DNA from: Sciurus carolinensis
Lineage: Eukaryota; Chordata; Mammalia; Rodentia; Sciuridae
Direction: 5' to 3'
Assembly (NCBI RefSeq): GCF_902686445.1
Contig: NC_062218.1
Coordinates: 19,025,515 to 19,089,514, forward strand
DNA: 64,000 nt
Shown here: positions 1-12,479 of the stretch, in pieces
Layout of the letters: every line of letters starts with the position of its first letter
Position numbering within the stretch: the first letter of the stretch is position 1
Notes under the pieces: generated by a model
The model's database searches: none
Told to the model about the DNA's origin: nothing
The model's input: the letters and a program-made list of their open reading frames with translations, nothing else
Translations under genes and position numbers: made by a program

Positions 1-2433
1 ATTTTCATGATACTCAGTGGCATGTTCCAGATGCTGCAACATTTACTTTGTACTAATTGCATTTCAGTACTCATGTCTTTTTGTTCTTCTGTCATAGAAG
101 CACCCACCCCCAGATGACTTTACAACCTGCTCTTCCCCAACCAGACTTCTACCTTGGACCCCTCGATAAATGTTCTTTGAACTTAGGAATTTCAAATTAC
201 AAATTTCAATCATATCTTTTAAGATATTTAATACAGTGGGTATTGCTGTAGCTTTGGAATTTATCTAAAGATATAAGACAGGCAAAAGCTCAATGCAATG
301 GGAATGACTTCATAAAATGGATCACTTTGCCAATAGTTCAAAGAATATGTGCTGATATCTTCAGAACTGAGTGAAAATTCCAAGTTGGTTTTTTTCAAAG
401 TACTCCAAGTAGAATTACAAACAAAACAAAACAAAACAAAACACAGCACATTTAGGTAAAATCAAAAATGTTTTCTTTTGAAAATGTCATAAGAATAAAA
501 ATGCAAATGTGTTTCTATCCCTATCCAAAATTTAAATTAAATTCACTTGCTGGTTTTCCTCAATCTTCTACCTTTTCCTCCTTCTAGTTTAAAAAAATGA
601 GCTTTTCAGAGATTATAGCTATATAAAAATACCTGAAAATACATTAAAACTTTGAGTTGCAAATGAAGTTGAAACTCTTGAAAGATTATAATTTTTATAG
701 GAATTGAACGCATGATAAAACCTTAATGCAGATCACAGGTGTTATCCTGAATTGACAGGCAATATTTAAAATTAGCTATTCAATACTGAATAACTCAAGA
801 ACAGGGGTGATTAGCATAAAGTGCAGTTATTTTCTATATCAAATCTGATGCTAAATAAATAATAATGCCCTGATGTTGGATAATATAAAATTTTCTTTAG
901 TTAAATTATAAAATATTTTGAATAGAAAATGGGATAAATTAAGATGAGAATATCATTCATTCACTTAAAAATAGCTTATTATATTTTACTTATATGTTCT
1001 AGAAATATATATACAAATGGAAAGTGTAAAAAAGCATGGAAATATATTAGCTATAACTTATATACATATGTAAATATTTCTCTGTATGTGAACACTTGAT
1101 GTAAAAAACTGAGTTGACATATTTCAATAAGAGTACCATAATTATTTTTCAGTGTCACTTGAAATTCTTCAATTCTTTTAAGTGACCACATTATGTTTAT
1201 TTAGTGAATTTGAATGCTATAATGTACATTACCCATTCTTTCTTAAATAATGTGGTAAATGTGCATCTGTGTATATTTTCTTACATTTATGTCTCTGAAA
1301 TAAAAAGACAAATATCAAGAACAAAACTATGATCATTTTTATGAATCTTGAGAGATGTTGAAAACTAAGATTTGAGACATTTATCTCCATAGATAGAACT
1401 GCTGTACCAGGCCTTTCAACAATGGAATGTAGACTGAGCCTACTCTGTGAAGCAATTTCATAATCTCATTTGCATAAAGAGGGCTGGGGCAGAAGGATTC
1501 ACATGCTTTGCCTCATTTTTGGGTGGTGTTAACTGTAAAAATAAAGTCATGGGGCATGCATCATTTTACAGTCACTCCAAGCTACACATACAGCATGCTG
1601 ATAACTCCACCAAAATTAAATTTATTTTCCTTTATGACAATTTAAAAATAACAGTCAGAAATGTGTCTTATTCCAAGTAATAAAAATAAACTGTTGCTGA
1701 GTAGGTGCCGACTGCATTTACTGACTGAAGCAGCCAAGTCCAATAATATCATTTTTTAGTATTGACACTTAAAATAAAATTTCTCCCAGAAACAGAGTTC
1801 CATAAATGATGGATGTGGAAATAGACACTGTCCAGGCAGTTGCTTTGTGGAAGTGGTGGTGTTATTTTCTGATGTGTTCCAAGTCATCTCAGATGGTGCG
1901 TGAAAATGAGATGCCAAGAGAGGCTTAAAAAAGATACTGAGGACTAGCTTCAGAGTGTGAGCAAATCTTCAATTTCTGTGCTCAAAAGTTTTGAGAAAGC
2001 TAATCTAAAGTTAAATGTTTACTAGCATCTCTCTGATTATATTTTGGAAGCTGCTGCAAAAAAAATGGAGTATATTCTTACTTTCTACGGGTTGAAAAGT
2101 GCACATAAAATGGAAAATGCTTTTGTATCACCATGTCCAGCAGTGATTTTATTTTTATTTTTCCATTTGTCAGGACAGGGGAATATTTACCAGACATGAA
2201 GGGAGTATGGGGTGTGTTGGGAGGAAAAAAACCCACTAATTTTAAAAATGTAGTTTTTGTATGAAAACCAATAATTATGTTTAACAAATACTATTATTAA
2301 TTCATATGTATGTGCATTTTACATAAGTGCAGTAGACTTACCTGCTGGACAAATTTTACTGAGTTACCAGTTTACTGCTACATGTAACAATTTAACATAA
2401 ACTCTGCATTATTATGTAGTCCCTAAATCTTAG
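1..2433. other. Unassigned AT-rich sequence, no gene
   Basis: I see no coding region, RNA gene or transposon I can name here apart from one short AAAAC tract. Open frames are under 80 codons and show no protein-like composition. The part around 1440-1930 is slightly less AT-rich than its surroundings but carries no recognisable motif. Confidence 0.5.
418..442. repeat. (AAAAC)n simple repeat
   Basis: About five tandem copies of an AAAAC unit. It could be the decayed tail of an older retroposon, but no body of an element is visible beside it. Confidence 0.85.
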
Positions 2434-2611
2434 AACTAGGCACATTTCCTGGAGGGAGATGGAAATGACAATGCTGGACTGTTACAGTTATGAGACTTAT
2501 GAAGTTGTGGTGTGATTGTAAAAATGGAAAGCTGATACAAAACATTTTTTCAAGGAATTTTACAGAAAAAATAGTTGTTGCCGCCTTTGAAATATTATTT
2601 AAAATCTTAAT
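2434..2611 (+). repeat. Duplicated segment, copy A
   Basis: This ~180-bp stretch matches 3694-3879 in the same orientation. Both copies share blocks such as 'atttcctggagggaga', 'ttgttacagttatga' and 'taaaaatg', and both end in 'aaatcttaat'. Small indels and substitutions separate them, so the event is not recent. I do not recognise it as a known repeat family; it may be a local duplication or two copies of an uncharacterised repeat. Confidence 0.75.
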
Positions 2612-2840
2612 TTCTTTGTTCTTTAAAACAGATACTGTTTTGTAAATTGCTCCTTGTGCTCCAAATCTCATTCATTCATCCCTTTCTTAACTTTCATAAG
2701 CATTCATTTCACCCCTTCTCCTATTGCCTTAGTCTCTGAGGTTGAAATTGGTAGAATTTTTTGAGAGAATTTTATCTTTCGTTTTCTTAAATTATAAGAA
2801 AATATGGAAAAAATAGGAAATGGGGGACATTCATTGTTAC

Positions 2841-2976
2841 TTTTTTTTTTTAATTTTTTTTTAGATGTTGATAGACCTTTATTTCATTCATGTATTTATT
2901 TGTGGTGCTGAGAATCGAACCCAGGGCCTCACACATGCTAGGCAAGCGCCTACCACTGAGCTACAACCCCAGCCCC
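2841..2976 (-). mobile_element. ID-family SINE (sciurid type)
   Basis: On the minus strand the element begins with the tRNA-derived head 'ggggctggggttgtagctc', continues with the B-box-like part 'gggttcgattctcagcacc', and ends in an A-rich tail (the T-rich run at 2841-2872). This is the BC1/tRNA-Ala-derived ID design with the extended tail I associate with squirrels. The tract 'acttttttttt' appears on both sides (2839-2849 and 2977-2987) and may be the target-site duplication, though low complexity makes that uncertain. Confidence 0.9.
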
Positions 2977-3007
2977 ACTTTTTTTTTACCTATTTGTATA
3001 GGTCAGT

Positions 3008-3662
3008 TTTTAAAATTTTTTAAAATTTTGTTTTTATTAGTTATACATAACAGTAGAATGCACTTTGATACATCATGTATAATGGAGTATAATTTCTCAT
3101 TCTTCTGATTATATATGATATAGAATCCCACGGGTCATATAGTTATGTATATACATGGGGTAATGATGTTTGATTAATTTTATTACCCTTCCTCCTCCCA
3201 AACCCCCTCCCCTCCCTTCACTCCTCTCTACCTAATCTAAAGTAACTCTATTCTTCCCTAGCCTGCCCCTCATTGTGAATTAGCAACCACTTATCAGAGA
3301 AAACATCTGACTTTTGGGTTTTGGGGATTGGCTTATTTCACTTAGCATGATATTCTCCAGCTCCATTCATTTACCAGCAAATGCTATAATTTCATTCTTC
3401 TTTAAGGCTGAGTAATATGGAGAAAAAGGTACACTCATACATTGATGGTGGTACTGCAAATTGGTATAAACACTATGGAAAGAGGCATGGAAATTCCTCA
3501 GAAAACTTGAAATGGAACCACCATTTGACCCAGCTATCCCACTTCTCAGTTTATGCCCAAAGGACTTAAAATCAGCATATTACATAAATGTTCATAGCAA
3601 CTCAATTGACAACAGTTCAACTATGGAACCAACCTAGGTACCCTTCTTCAGATGAATGAATT

Positions 3663-3692
<30 letters not shown>
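3008..3692 (-). mobile_element. 5'-truncated L1 with 5' inversion
   Basis: From about 3010 to 3420 the plus strand is antisense to the end of L1 ORF2 and the L1 3' UTR, including 'cttagcatgatattctccag'. From about 3421 to 3692 it switches to sense ORF2 sequence that lies just upstream in the element ('gaaccaccatttgacccagc', 'cttaaaatcagcatatta'). A 3' part in one direction with the adjacent 5' part flipped is the classic product of twin priming. The tail is the degenerate T-rich tract near 3008-3035. Coding capacity is lost. Confidence 0.85.
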
Positions 3693-3693
<1 letters not shown>

Positions 3694-3694
<1 letters not shown>

Positions 3695-3879
3695 ACTGGG
3701 CATATTTCCTGGAGGGAGACAATGCTGACAATGGTGGATTGTTACAGTTATGACCCTTAAGAGGTTGTGATGTGAGGGTAAAAATGCAAAGTTAATACAA
3801 AGCATTTTTTTCAAGAAATTCTATAGAAAAATATTTTAACATTGTTGCCACCTTTTGATATGTTATTTTAAATCTTAAT
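3694..3879 (+). repeat. Duplicated segment, copy B
   Basis: Direct repeat of 2434-2611. It starts almost exactly where the inverted L1 piece ends, so the L1 and the ID SINE now lie between the two copies. Copy B lacks a few bases near its start and has a short insertion near 3835 relative to copy A. Sequence beyond about 3880 no longer matches copy A. Confidence 0.75.
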
Positions 3880-3919
3880 GAATTTATATGCATACTGTGG
3901 AATATTAGGTCAGGTTTTT

Positions 3920-3946
3920 GTTTGTTTGTTTGTTTGTTTGTTTTTT
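3920..3946. repeat. (GTTT)n simple repeat
   Basis: About six GTTT units directly abutting the 3' edge of the minus-strand LTR that follows. Confidence 0.85.
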
Positions 3947-4368
3947 GCTAAGACCAGAAGATCTGACAAGAACAATATAGAGGAAGAAGAATTTATTTGG
4001 GTTTCACAGTTTCAGAGGTCTCAGGCCATAGACAAACTGGTTTGATTTCTCTGGGCCTGATGGGAGGCAGAACATCATGGCTGAAGATTGTGCCTGAGGA
4101 AAGCAGTTCAGGACATGGCAAAGAAGTTGAGTTGACCGAAAGCTCTGATTAACAGGGACAAAATATAAACCCCAAAGGCAACCCCCAGTGACCCACCCCT
4201 CCAGCCATACCCTGCCTGCCTACAGTTACCATTCAGTTAATCTATTCAAGTGGATTTATGCATTAATTAGATTAAGACTTTCATAACTGAATAATTTTCC
4301 CTCTAAACTTTCTTGCGTTGTCCAACGCATAAGCTACTGGGGGACCACCTCTTATATAAACCATAATA
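3947..4368 (-). mobile_element. Solo LTR, ERVL-MaLR type
   Basis: Read on the minus strand it runs from a 'tatggtttatataagaggtg' start through 'tggtaactgtaggcaggcag' and 'ccatgatgttctgcc' to an end with 'gaaactgtgaaacccaaata' and 'ttcttgtcagatcttctggt'. The same order is present in the LTRs at 36869-37293 and 63129-63535, so these are three copies of one family. The general plan (start 'atggttt..', end 'actgtga..aataaa..') is that of MaLR LTRs. No internal sequence adjoins it, so it looks solo. Confidence 0.75.
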
Positions 4369-4649
4369 CTTATAAAATTTCTGATTATGTGCCACACCAC
4401 CTTTCTTTTCCAATAGATTTGTAATACAATTCAGTTTATGTGTTATTAATGAAACACTTGCCTAAATAACACGTGTTTCTCTCTTTTTCCAAATTCAGTT
4501 CAGTCCTAGAATGATTGTGGTTCTCCATCTCCTAAGGGCACAGCATTAACACCTCCACCCTTCCCCCTATATCTCCTCCCATTTCTTCCCCCACCTTTCA
4601 TCATCTGTCCCAAAGATTTACGAATTCTGTCTTGCTTTTTATGTAACCC
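4369..4649. other. Unassigned spacer
   Basis: No gene or element recognised; a pyrimidine-rich stretch lies near 4550-4610. Confidence 0.4.
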
Positions 4650-5190
4650 CGATGGTTAACTGTAAGTGCCCACTTGATTGGTTTATGAGATTCCTAAAGA
4701 TTTGATCCAATATTATTCTGGGTGTTTCTGTGTGGGAGTTTCTAAGACATTAACATTTGGGTTCTCAGTAGAGTGAAAAAGTTAGGTTGTCCTTCCTTGG
4801 GTGAGTGGACCATATCCAATCAGCTCAGGGCCTCACTAGAAACAAAAGGCTAACCCTTTTGTGAAGAAGAAGGAACTCCTATTGCCTGATTGCTTTAGAG
4901 CTGGGTCACTGTCACATCTTTTAAAATAATTTTTGCTTTGAACTTGAATTATTAGATCTTTCTGGGTCTTGAGGCTACTTATATTTATACTGGAATCACA
5001 TCACCAACTTTGATGGGTCCCCACCTTGATGACTGTATATCTTGATACCAGTGAGTCTCCATAATGATGGAGCCAGTTTCTTATCAGCCAATTTCTTATC
5101 AATGTCTACATTTATATATATCTATATCTATGTGTGTATCTAATAATTTGATTATTTCTGCTTCTCTAGGGGACTTTTACTGATACATAA
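4650..5190 (+). mobile_element. LTR, ERVL/MLT2-like
   Basis: Hallmarks of MLT2-type LTRs appear in order: 'tattctgggtgtttctgtg', 'attaacatttggg', 'ccatatccaatcagctcagg', 'aacaaaaggctaa', and a late 'ctctaggggacttttactga' that corresponds to the usual 'ctctagagaaccctgactaat' ending. The copy is diverged. No internal ERVL sequence is visible next to it. Confidence 0.7.
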
Positions 5191-5399
5191 GTTCCCAGGG
5201 GTTTTCTATAAGTTGATGCTAAAATATTTTTTAAAACCCTAACAATTGCCATAATGTAAATATTTTTGTTTCACCACCAAATAATATGCAATGCTGATGT
5301 GCTTTATGTGTTTTCTTTTTAAATATGAATTTTTTTTCTATTATATAATCTATGTTCATTTGTTTATATTATTTTATTTTTTTCATACACTTAATCTCA

Positions 5400-6650
5400 T
5401 CCTATTTCTCAGGCCAACATCAATCTCCTTTTCAGAACATACCTCCCAGAGGAAGGTCTAAACCTTCCTAACCCAAACAAGAGAACTTGGAATTTTTCTT
5501 TGTTAATCTCCTGGTTTGGAAACCAGATCTTGTATCTTATATTTTCTTCTACTTTGGTTCATTCTTCTGTTTGCAAATATTAATGTCATACAATGTCTTC
5601 AGAATGGTTCTGTTACTGGAGTCTTTGCATACCAGAAAGTGCCTTTATTTTGCAGTCATGTACAATTAATTATTGTCTGGGTACATATTTCTAGGTTGGA
5701 AATCTGTCTTCATACATTTGAGGGGATTATTGTATTTTCTTGTGCATTCACTGATTTCTGGAAAGCAAGACAGAATGTCTCATTACTTTGTAGACAATGA
5801 GCCTTTTTTCTATTTACTTTAAACTATTTAATTAATTATTTAGTAAATTTTTCTATTTATTTAATCTTTTTAAATCTTGGTATTCTAATTATTTAGACAA
5901 TTATATCCAAATATGTAGTTTTGAAAATTTTCAATATTTTTCTCCAGGTTGAGTTTATGTGTGTTTTCCCTCAGGATGTGCACTTTGTAAACTTTTCAGT
6001 TAAAAACCTATTTTTCTTCAACACTTAGACATTTTCTTCTAGGATTATTTTCCTTATTATTTCTCATCCTGTTTTCTCTGTTATTTATCTAGAATTCATA
6101 TGTTCAGTGTTAGAAATCAAGAATATTTCATATATCATATATATTTCACTCACATTATTCATTTTGTATGTCTATTTCCCTAAAAAATGTTTCTATATTA
6201 CAATAATTTATTGGTATTCTTTCTCATTTTCCAAGTCAGTACACACATAAACATAGACATATTCCAATACTTCTTTCTTTTACTTTGATATTCCCATTTT
6301 AAAGAATCGTATCATTATCTTGCAGAAAGTGGGTATTTTTCACATTTTTGAGGACTCTTGCTTTTTGTACTTTGCCTGAATTATCTGTTCGTTAAACATT
6401 TATTTTTGGTTTTGAAATATGAGTATTGCTAACCATATTGCTGGCATTCCTCAAATATCTGATGACTCTTAGTCTCTTAGCTTTCTGTCCATTTAAATGT
6501 TACATAATCTAATTTGCAATTATGGATTTGCGAGTTGATTAGAGTTTTGATGTAGTATTAATGGAAAGAGAACCAGTCATTGTTCTGTTTTTCAGATATG
6601 TAGTGGAGAATATTTTAACCATAATGTAGTGCCAGTCCTACTCTAAATCC
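5400..6650 (-). mobile_element. Ancient L1 (L1M-like) 3' part, antisense
   Basis: The T-rich strand carries phrases typical of the antisense of old mammalian L1 3' regions, such as 'tttctaggttggaaatctgt' and 'gaggggattattgtattttc'. Divergence is high and edges are uncertain. No open frame survives. The assignment is from recalled similarity and could be wrong in detail. Confidence 0.45.
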
Positions 6651-6739
6651 AGATGATCTAAACAATAATTTCTTTTTTTTCTTATCACTTAGAATTTTTA
6701 TTTTTAACTTCTTATAAAAACTTCAAAATTGTTAAACAT

Positions 6740-6895
6740 CAATTCTTTAGTTTTTTTTAAATTTAATTTTGTCTTTTGATTCATTGTACACAAATGGGGT
6801 GCAACTTTTCATTTATTTGGTGGTTCATGATGTAGAGTCACACCATTTGTGTAGTCATAAGGGCACATAGGTAATGATGTTTGTCTTATTCTGTA
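6740..6895 (-). mobile_element. L1 3' UTR fragment (sciurid type)
   Basis: Antisense copy of the L1 3' end seen elsewhere in the window: 'tcattgtacacaaatggggt', 'tcatgatgtagagtcacacc' and 'gtagtcataagggcacatag' match the reverse complement of the 3' UTR at 41365-41519 and 54400-54500. Only the last ~150 bp of the element are present. Confidence 0.75.
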
Positions 6896-7299
6896 TTGCT
6901 CATACTCTGGTGATTTATACCTTTGCTTATGATTTCATTCAGGTCAGAAAAATAATATATATGCAATACCAGTCAACCTCTGTATTTTACCTAGAAGGCC
7001 TTATTTATTTTGTCCAAAATAGCTGACAATTTGAAGACTTTTTCAAAGTTGCCCCTGCTTTGCTGGAGTCCTCTCAATGTAAACTCTTGCATCTAGCATC
7101 TATGAGTACCTTTGACAGTTACCAGTCCTTTACCCCCTTGTCATTTACAGTAATTAGATATCCATTCTCCATGCCATTCCCATCAGGATAACGGGCTTGC
7201 ACTTTTGTTCCTAGATTACAAATTACTGATGGTTTTAGGAGAAGAGTCAAATGTTTGTGGGCAATACACCATTTTATTTTAACAAAATTGTATTGAACA

Positions 7300-7780
7300 A
7301 AATTTAAAAACAATAGAAAACTGGAATGATAGAATAAAAACCTCTATTCTCACCATTTAGAGTAAATAATTAGGAATATTGTGTTGTATATGCTTTGTTC
7401 TTATATGTACATTTTGGAAAAATGCAAATATAATAGTTCACTAGACACTCTTAAGCACTGATTTATTTAAAATAAGGCCTTATCCTACACAATCACAATG
7501 CTATTAAGTCATTTAAGGAAATTAATTAAAATTCTTATCTTTTAATAAACATCACTTATTCAATATTATGGATATATCTCTCCAAATATCTTCTGTTTTT
7601 GCACATGGATTCATCAAACTTTCATGAATTGCATTTGAATTTTGGGTCTTTATTTTCTTTAAAGATATAAGGATCACACATTAATATATCAACTAATTTT
7701 ATTGTCATTTGTCTTTGTCAAAATCCTTCTGAATTTGTCTACTGAAACAAGAAATTTCTTGTTATGTCTTCTACTCTTTA
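7300..7780. mobile_element. Probable ancient LINE remnant
   Basis: Phrases such as 'ccttatcctacacaatcaca', 'ggatcacacattaat' and 'cttctgaatttgtctactga' resemble old L1M-type 3' sequences. The copy is highly diverged and I cannot place its edges or subfamily. Confidence 0.35.
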
Positions 7781-7901
7781 TTATTCTAGCTGTTTTATTA
7801 AATTTTTTGTTCAGTCTCAAACCATATACCGGCAAAATTGGTCACCCAAAATTCTGCTTTACATAATAGGGAGAGCTTTGTAACCAGAAATGGACACCTT
7901 T

Positions 7902-7929
7902 GGGGCTGGAGATATGGCTCAGTGGTAGC
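7902..7929 (+). mobile_element. ID SINE head fragment
   Basis: The 28-bp block 'ggggctggagatatggctca' plus 'gtggtagca' is the 5' head of an ID element on the plus strand. The rest of the element (B box, A tail) is missing; the sequence changes abruptly to 'tgaaaaagaggctg'. Confidence 0.65.
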
Positions 7930-10900
7930 ATGAAAAAGAGGCTGTTCTGACAGCTATTTTTACACATACACATTAAAAGGTAAAGGGAAAATTCCTTGTA
8001 CAGGATTCCTTCAGGAAATATTGGAGTAATAATTGCATATAAGTGGTAATACTTATTACTAATTTAAAATGGGTATAGAATGATTTAGCCATATGGTTTA
8101 GCAGTTGATGCTTGAGATATGAAATAATATTGTATCCATTTTATTTAAATGCAGAATTAACTCAGCTAAATTGGCCAAAATATTTTTTAAAGTGAATTTC
8201 TTTGGCTGAAATACTTTTATTACATAGAAAACAAATGCTTTTTGCCATATCTTTACTGGTAAGCCTATAAAATACTAAATATTTCTGTTTTGTAGTTCTT
8301 TAGTTTCAAACTAATGCTTATTCTTCTCTCAGGAACATCACATTGGTTACTGGGTCAGCTAAAAATCCATTAGATTGTGATTATGATATTGTTTATAGAC
8401 AAAAGAAGTCCAGACCAGAAGATGATCTGACTTCATAATGCTGTAATGCAAATTTCTTTCTTTCCAAAGTCACTAAATGCCCAAGAATATTTGACATTCT
8501 GGGCCATTCTACTCTCATGAGAGGACTCATTTGTTCTTTCTAGCTTGATTGTTGCAAATTGAGCAACAGGAATATCACTTCACAAGGTTAGGAATTCCCT
8601 TTAACAGTCCAATGTGAGTAGAGAACTCCCCCGCCTGGGTAACAGACCCAAAGCTATTTATCATCTGGAAATGTTTCACCTTCTATTTAAGAAAGTAGAA
8701 ATCCATTTCAAAAAGGCCCACACTTCCCCAGAGATACACAAAAGAAGAGCAAAGGAGAACAAAGACAGCTTGCGATGTTCAGGAGCAACAAATGTTAATG
8801 TGCTAGGATATATTGTATATCTTGCTAAAGAAAAAAATACATATACTATTCCCCCACTATTCTCTTCCACCTCTTTTTCTCCTTGAATATTGCATGTATG
8901 GTTGCATGTAAGGGGCAAGTTATTTTCTCAGTTCATCATATTTTACAACTGTGCTTAATTTAGATTATATTCTATCACTTGAGACTGTCACAAAATATTA
9001 ATAAGTGCTTCCATAAGAGTTAGAGAGGTCACTGGCTTGATGCCAGGGTTTTGAAGGAAAATTGGGAGGTTAAAATAATTTCCTCCCTACATTTCCCAAG
9101 CTATAAAATATTTTTCACAAAGCAAAGTTTTAGGTAGCAAACCATTCCTAGAAGATAAAGTATTTTTAATCAAATTTTGAGTAATATAATCTCTTTTGAA
9201 TAAAATTGAATGTTATATATAAATTCAGGCAATGTGATTATTTTTTAGAATACTTAAATATGTACCATTTAGTCTGGACTTAAATTAAGTGATAATCACT
9301 TATAATAACATGTGATTATAATTAGATATCATTTATAAATTTTAATATTAAATATGATTTCTCCATTTTATTATTTTATTAGTCCTTACAGAATATCATG
9401 AACTATGTTATATACCCATAGGCATTAATTTTCAGACCAACCAGTAATATATGCTATCAAGATATGATGAATCTTTGAAAATAATTCACATATTCTAAAT
9501 GCAAACTATAATTTTAAAAATCTATATGTCCTACACTAATTTCTTTGTATATATATTTAATAACACTAATAAAGCATATGAACCCAAATCTCTAAAGTAA
9601 AACTAAATTTAACTATTACCTCAGAAGTCATTATTATTATTATAGTTCATTTTATGCATATTTTATTTCCTTTCAGTTATTAATTTTTTAAATTTTAAAG
9701 AAAAACTTGTTTTTATTTGATAACACAAACTGTCTTATTACATGTAAACAAAATAATTAGCATTAGATAAATATAAATAAGATTTCAAAATTAAAACTAA
9801 ATCCACATAAAAATTCTGTCACCTTCCAGTATATACAAAATATACATAATTTGTTAATAATAATAATAAATATCTCAGGTGAAATGTTTTAAACATATTT
9901 GATTCATTCATATACCTTAATTTCAGTACAGATCAACTGATTCATAAATCAACCAAGTACAGGATGCTTTCTATCTGTCGTTGGCTCTCTCTTACTGATA
10001 CATTTCAAAAACTTCTTCCTAAGAGAGGACTAGGGAGGTGATGTTGGGTCTCAGAGCAATATCTGAAGAAAGAAAAGGTAGCAAATTGCAGCAGTCTCGA
10101 TTTCTGTCCATAACCCTAAGGTCTGTTTCATGGGAAGAAAAAATTGGGGTCTTATATTTCCTGCCTTTATTTCTTACTAATATTTAATATGTGAAGTTAT
10201 TATCTGCTTTCTATAAATCAACCCCTTAATCGTCCTTAGTGGGATCATTTTAATAATCAAACAATTTTCTATCAAGTTTTATGATTGCTGTAAATATATC
10301 TATAATGCTAAACCACTTCAAAGAAAAAATATATACAGTTTATGAACTTTGGAAAACCCATACCTCTTTTTCATGTTGCTTATTGAAGGAGAGAGAATGA
10401 CAATTCACAGATCAATATTTAATGCATTTCTTCCCCAAATGAATCTACTAATTAACAATTTTTAAAAATCTCTTGCACATAGCCCTTTGAAACAATCTAA
10501 TATAATAAGCACCTTAAAAGAGGTAGAAAGAAGTCTGTTATATCACAGAAAATGTCCAAAATTGATTTGTACCACATGTAATATATCTTAACCTGCAGCG
10601 GTAAATCAAAACAGAGTGAAATATTCCAGAAGAAAGTCACCTTCCCATCCCCATAAAATAGCACCACAGATTATTTTGGTCAATTAATCAATATCAGAGA
10701 ATATCTAGACAAGATTCAACATAAGAAATATTGTTTAACTTTCTAATTTTATGTATATAGGAAGAATTCTGAGATATCACTGGGTATTCCAAGAAACAGC
10801 AAGACATTTCAAGATAGAACATCAAAGGTTTAAAAGAAAATCAGGGGACAAGCATGTATAAGGTGTTGAGGCAAAAAATAAAAAGTTATCTGTGGAATAG

Positions 10901-11974
10901 CAAAAAGAAAAATTACGGAGAGGTAAAAGAAAGAAAGGAGAGAGAGTTCAAAAGTATAATCATAAGTAGAAAACAATAATTAAATAAGAACACATATTAA
11001 TTATTCTTCTAGAAATGAAAATAATTAGTGCACACATTAAGCTCACATAAAATGTGAGAAACGTTTACTGTTTTGCAGTAGTTCTTTAGCTTATTAGGAA
11101 ATTTTTTCTTCTAACAAATTTACCTAATTATTGTGAAGGTGATTGAGTTTTGTGTATCAAGGGATCTTCTTCATTTAAAACAGTTAATTAGTTTTCATCA
11201 AGTGAATGTTTTCACTAGTCTTTTCTCTGTGTTTGCTAATCACTGGGTTTGACATTTATTTCTAGACTAAATGTAGGCTGCCTCTTTCCTGACCCGGAGT
11301 CCTCAGGTTGTTAAAGACGCTGCCAATTCACACCATCCACCCTTTCCATTGCCTCTACCCAAATTTAAAAACAAAATAATTTTTCTGCCAAAAATAGTAA
11401 TTTTAAGTGTGTTAATATTTCAAATATATGTGATTTTCAAGATGAAATACGTTTTCTTGTTTTCAATGAAATATACCCTAGATTGTACCAATTCTACAAG
11501 TGGCTTTATCTTATGCTTAAATAGGCACAGATTTGGTTGAAAGATGTCATATTCAATTCAGAATATTTGACAACAAAAGTGTTATATATTGATATCAAAT
11601 CCTTCTGTTTAAAATTATTCTTTCTCTGATTGACGCACTCTTTCTTCCTGTGCCTGCCCAGTTTTAATACTTCTATTATTTGTCTCAGATTTACCTCAGT
11701 GTTGGTGTGATTTCAGTTGTCAAAGTTTTTTGTTTTTGTTTTACTTAGTATAAGGCATTAGATACATTTGGACTTAACCGATTTTTGAGTTTCTAACTGA
11801 TGAAATAAAGGACATGTGTTTCATGCTCAGTAATGGTTTCATGAACTTATAAATTAATAAAGAAACAAACACATAAAAATATTTGATCTTTTGGTTTCCT
11901 TTTATGTTTTAGTATGTAGAGAAACACAACATAGAATGACTTAAAATTCATGATAATGGATAATAATTATCTGG
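7930..11974. other. Unassigned AT-rich sequence, no gene
   Basis: No coding region or RNA gene seen. Short AAT/ATT runs occur near 9630 and 9858. The stretch around 8590-8890 has a slightly higher GC content and two CpGs but no recognisable function. Confidence 0.45.
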
Positions 11975-12112
11975 GAATTAGAATCCTAGAATGATCACTT
12001 ATCACCTCTGTGCTATTGTGTAAATTACTGAATTTCTTTGTATTTCACTCTTTGTATGCAAAATAGGGATCATAATATATATATTTATTTTGTAAGGATA
12101 CTTTAGATGATT
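11975..12112 (+). mobile_element. MIR SINE fragment
   Basis: Plus-strand order matches the MIR core: 'gaatcctagaatgatcac', then 'ttgtgtaaattactgaattt', then 'atgcaaaatagggatcataa', then a 'tgtaaggatactttagatga' segment equivalent to the 'gtgaggattaaatgag' end. Strongly diverged. Confidence 0.6.
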
Positions 12113-12239
12113 TGACTTTATATTTGTTTTGCTTCTCTCCGTTTACATCCAAATAAGCCCAATCTAACAATATTTGTTTCAATTTATATTAATTTATATT
12201 AATGCATATGACAAAACTAATTGATTTCAAAATAATAAT

Positions 12240-12475
12240 AGAAACCCTTATTGAGCTTTTATTTTTTGCTAGGTAATTTTATAATGCTTTTTATGTCTAA
12301 AATCACTTTAATACCCAGAGTAATTGTATCAGTACATTGCTATTATCTTCTTTCTTTTGTAGAGAGAGAAAGCAAGACACAATCAGGTTAAAAGTTCCAG
12401 GTGCACAAATAGAAAGACACAAAGCCAAAATACAAACCAGGTATTCCAAACCCATGTCTTTAGACTAACACTGGA
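12240..12475 (-). mobile_element. MIR SINE, antisense
   Basis: Contains 'cccttattgagcttttattt' and 'tgctaggtaattttataatg' (the usual 'ttattgagcgcttactatgtgccaggcac' region), then 'tcactttaatacccagagta', then 'cagacacaatcaggttaaa'-like and 'caaaccaggtattccaaacc' segments in the order expected for a reversed MIR. It lies ~130 bp after a MIR in the opposite direction. Confidence 0.6.
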
Positions 12476-12479
12476 ACCA

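Noticed and set aside
2881..2976. tRNA-like sequences with A and B boxes (here and at the other ID copies)
   Set aside because: They are ID SINEs with A-rich tails, not tRNA genes.
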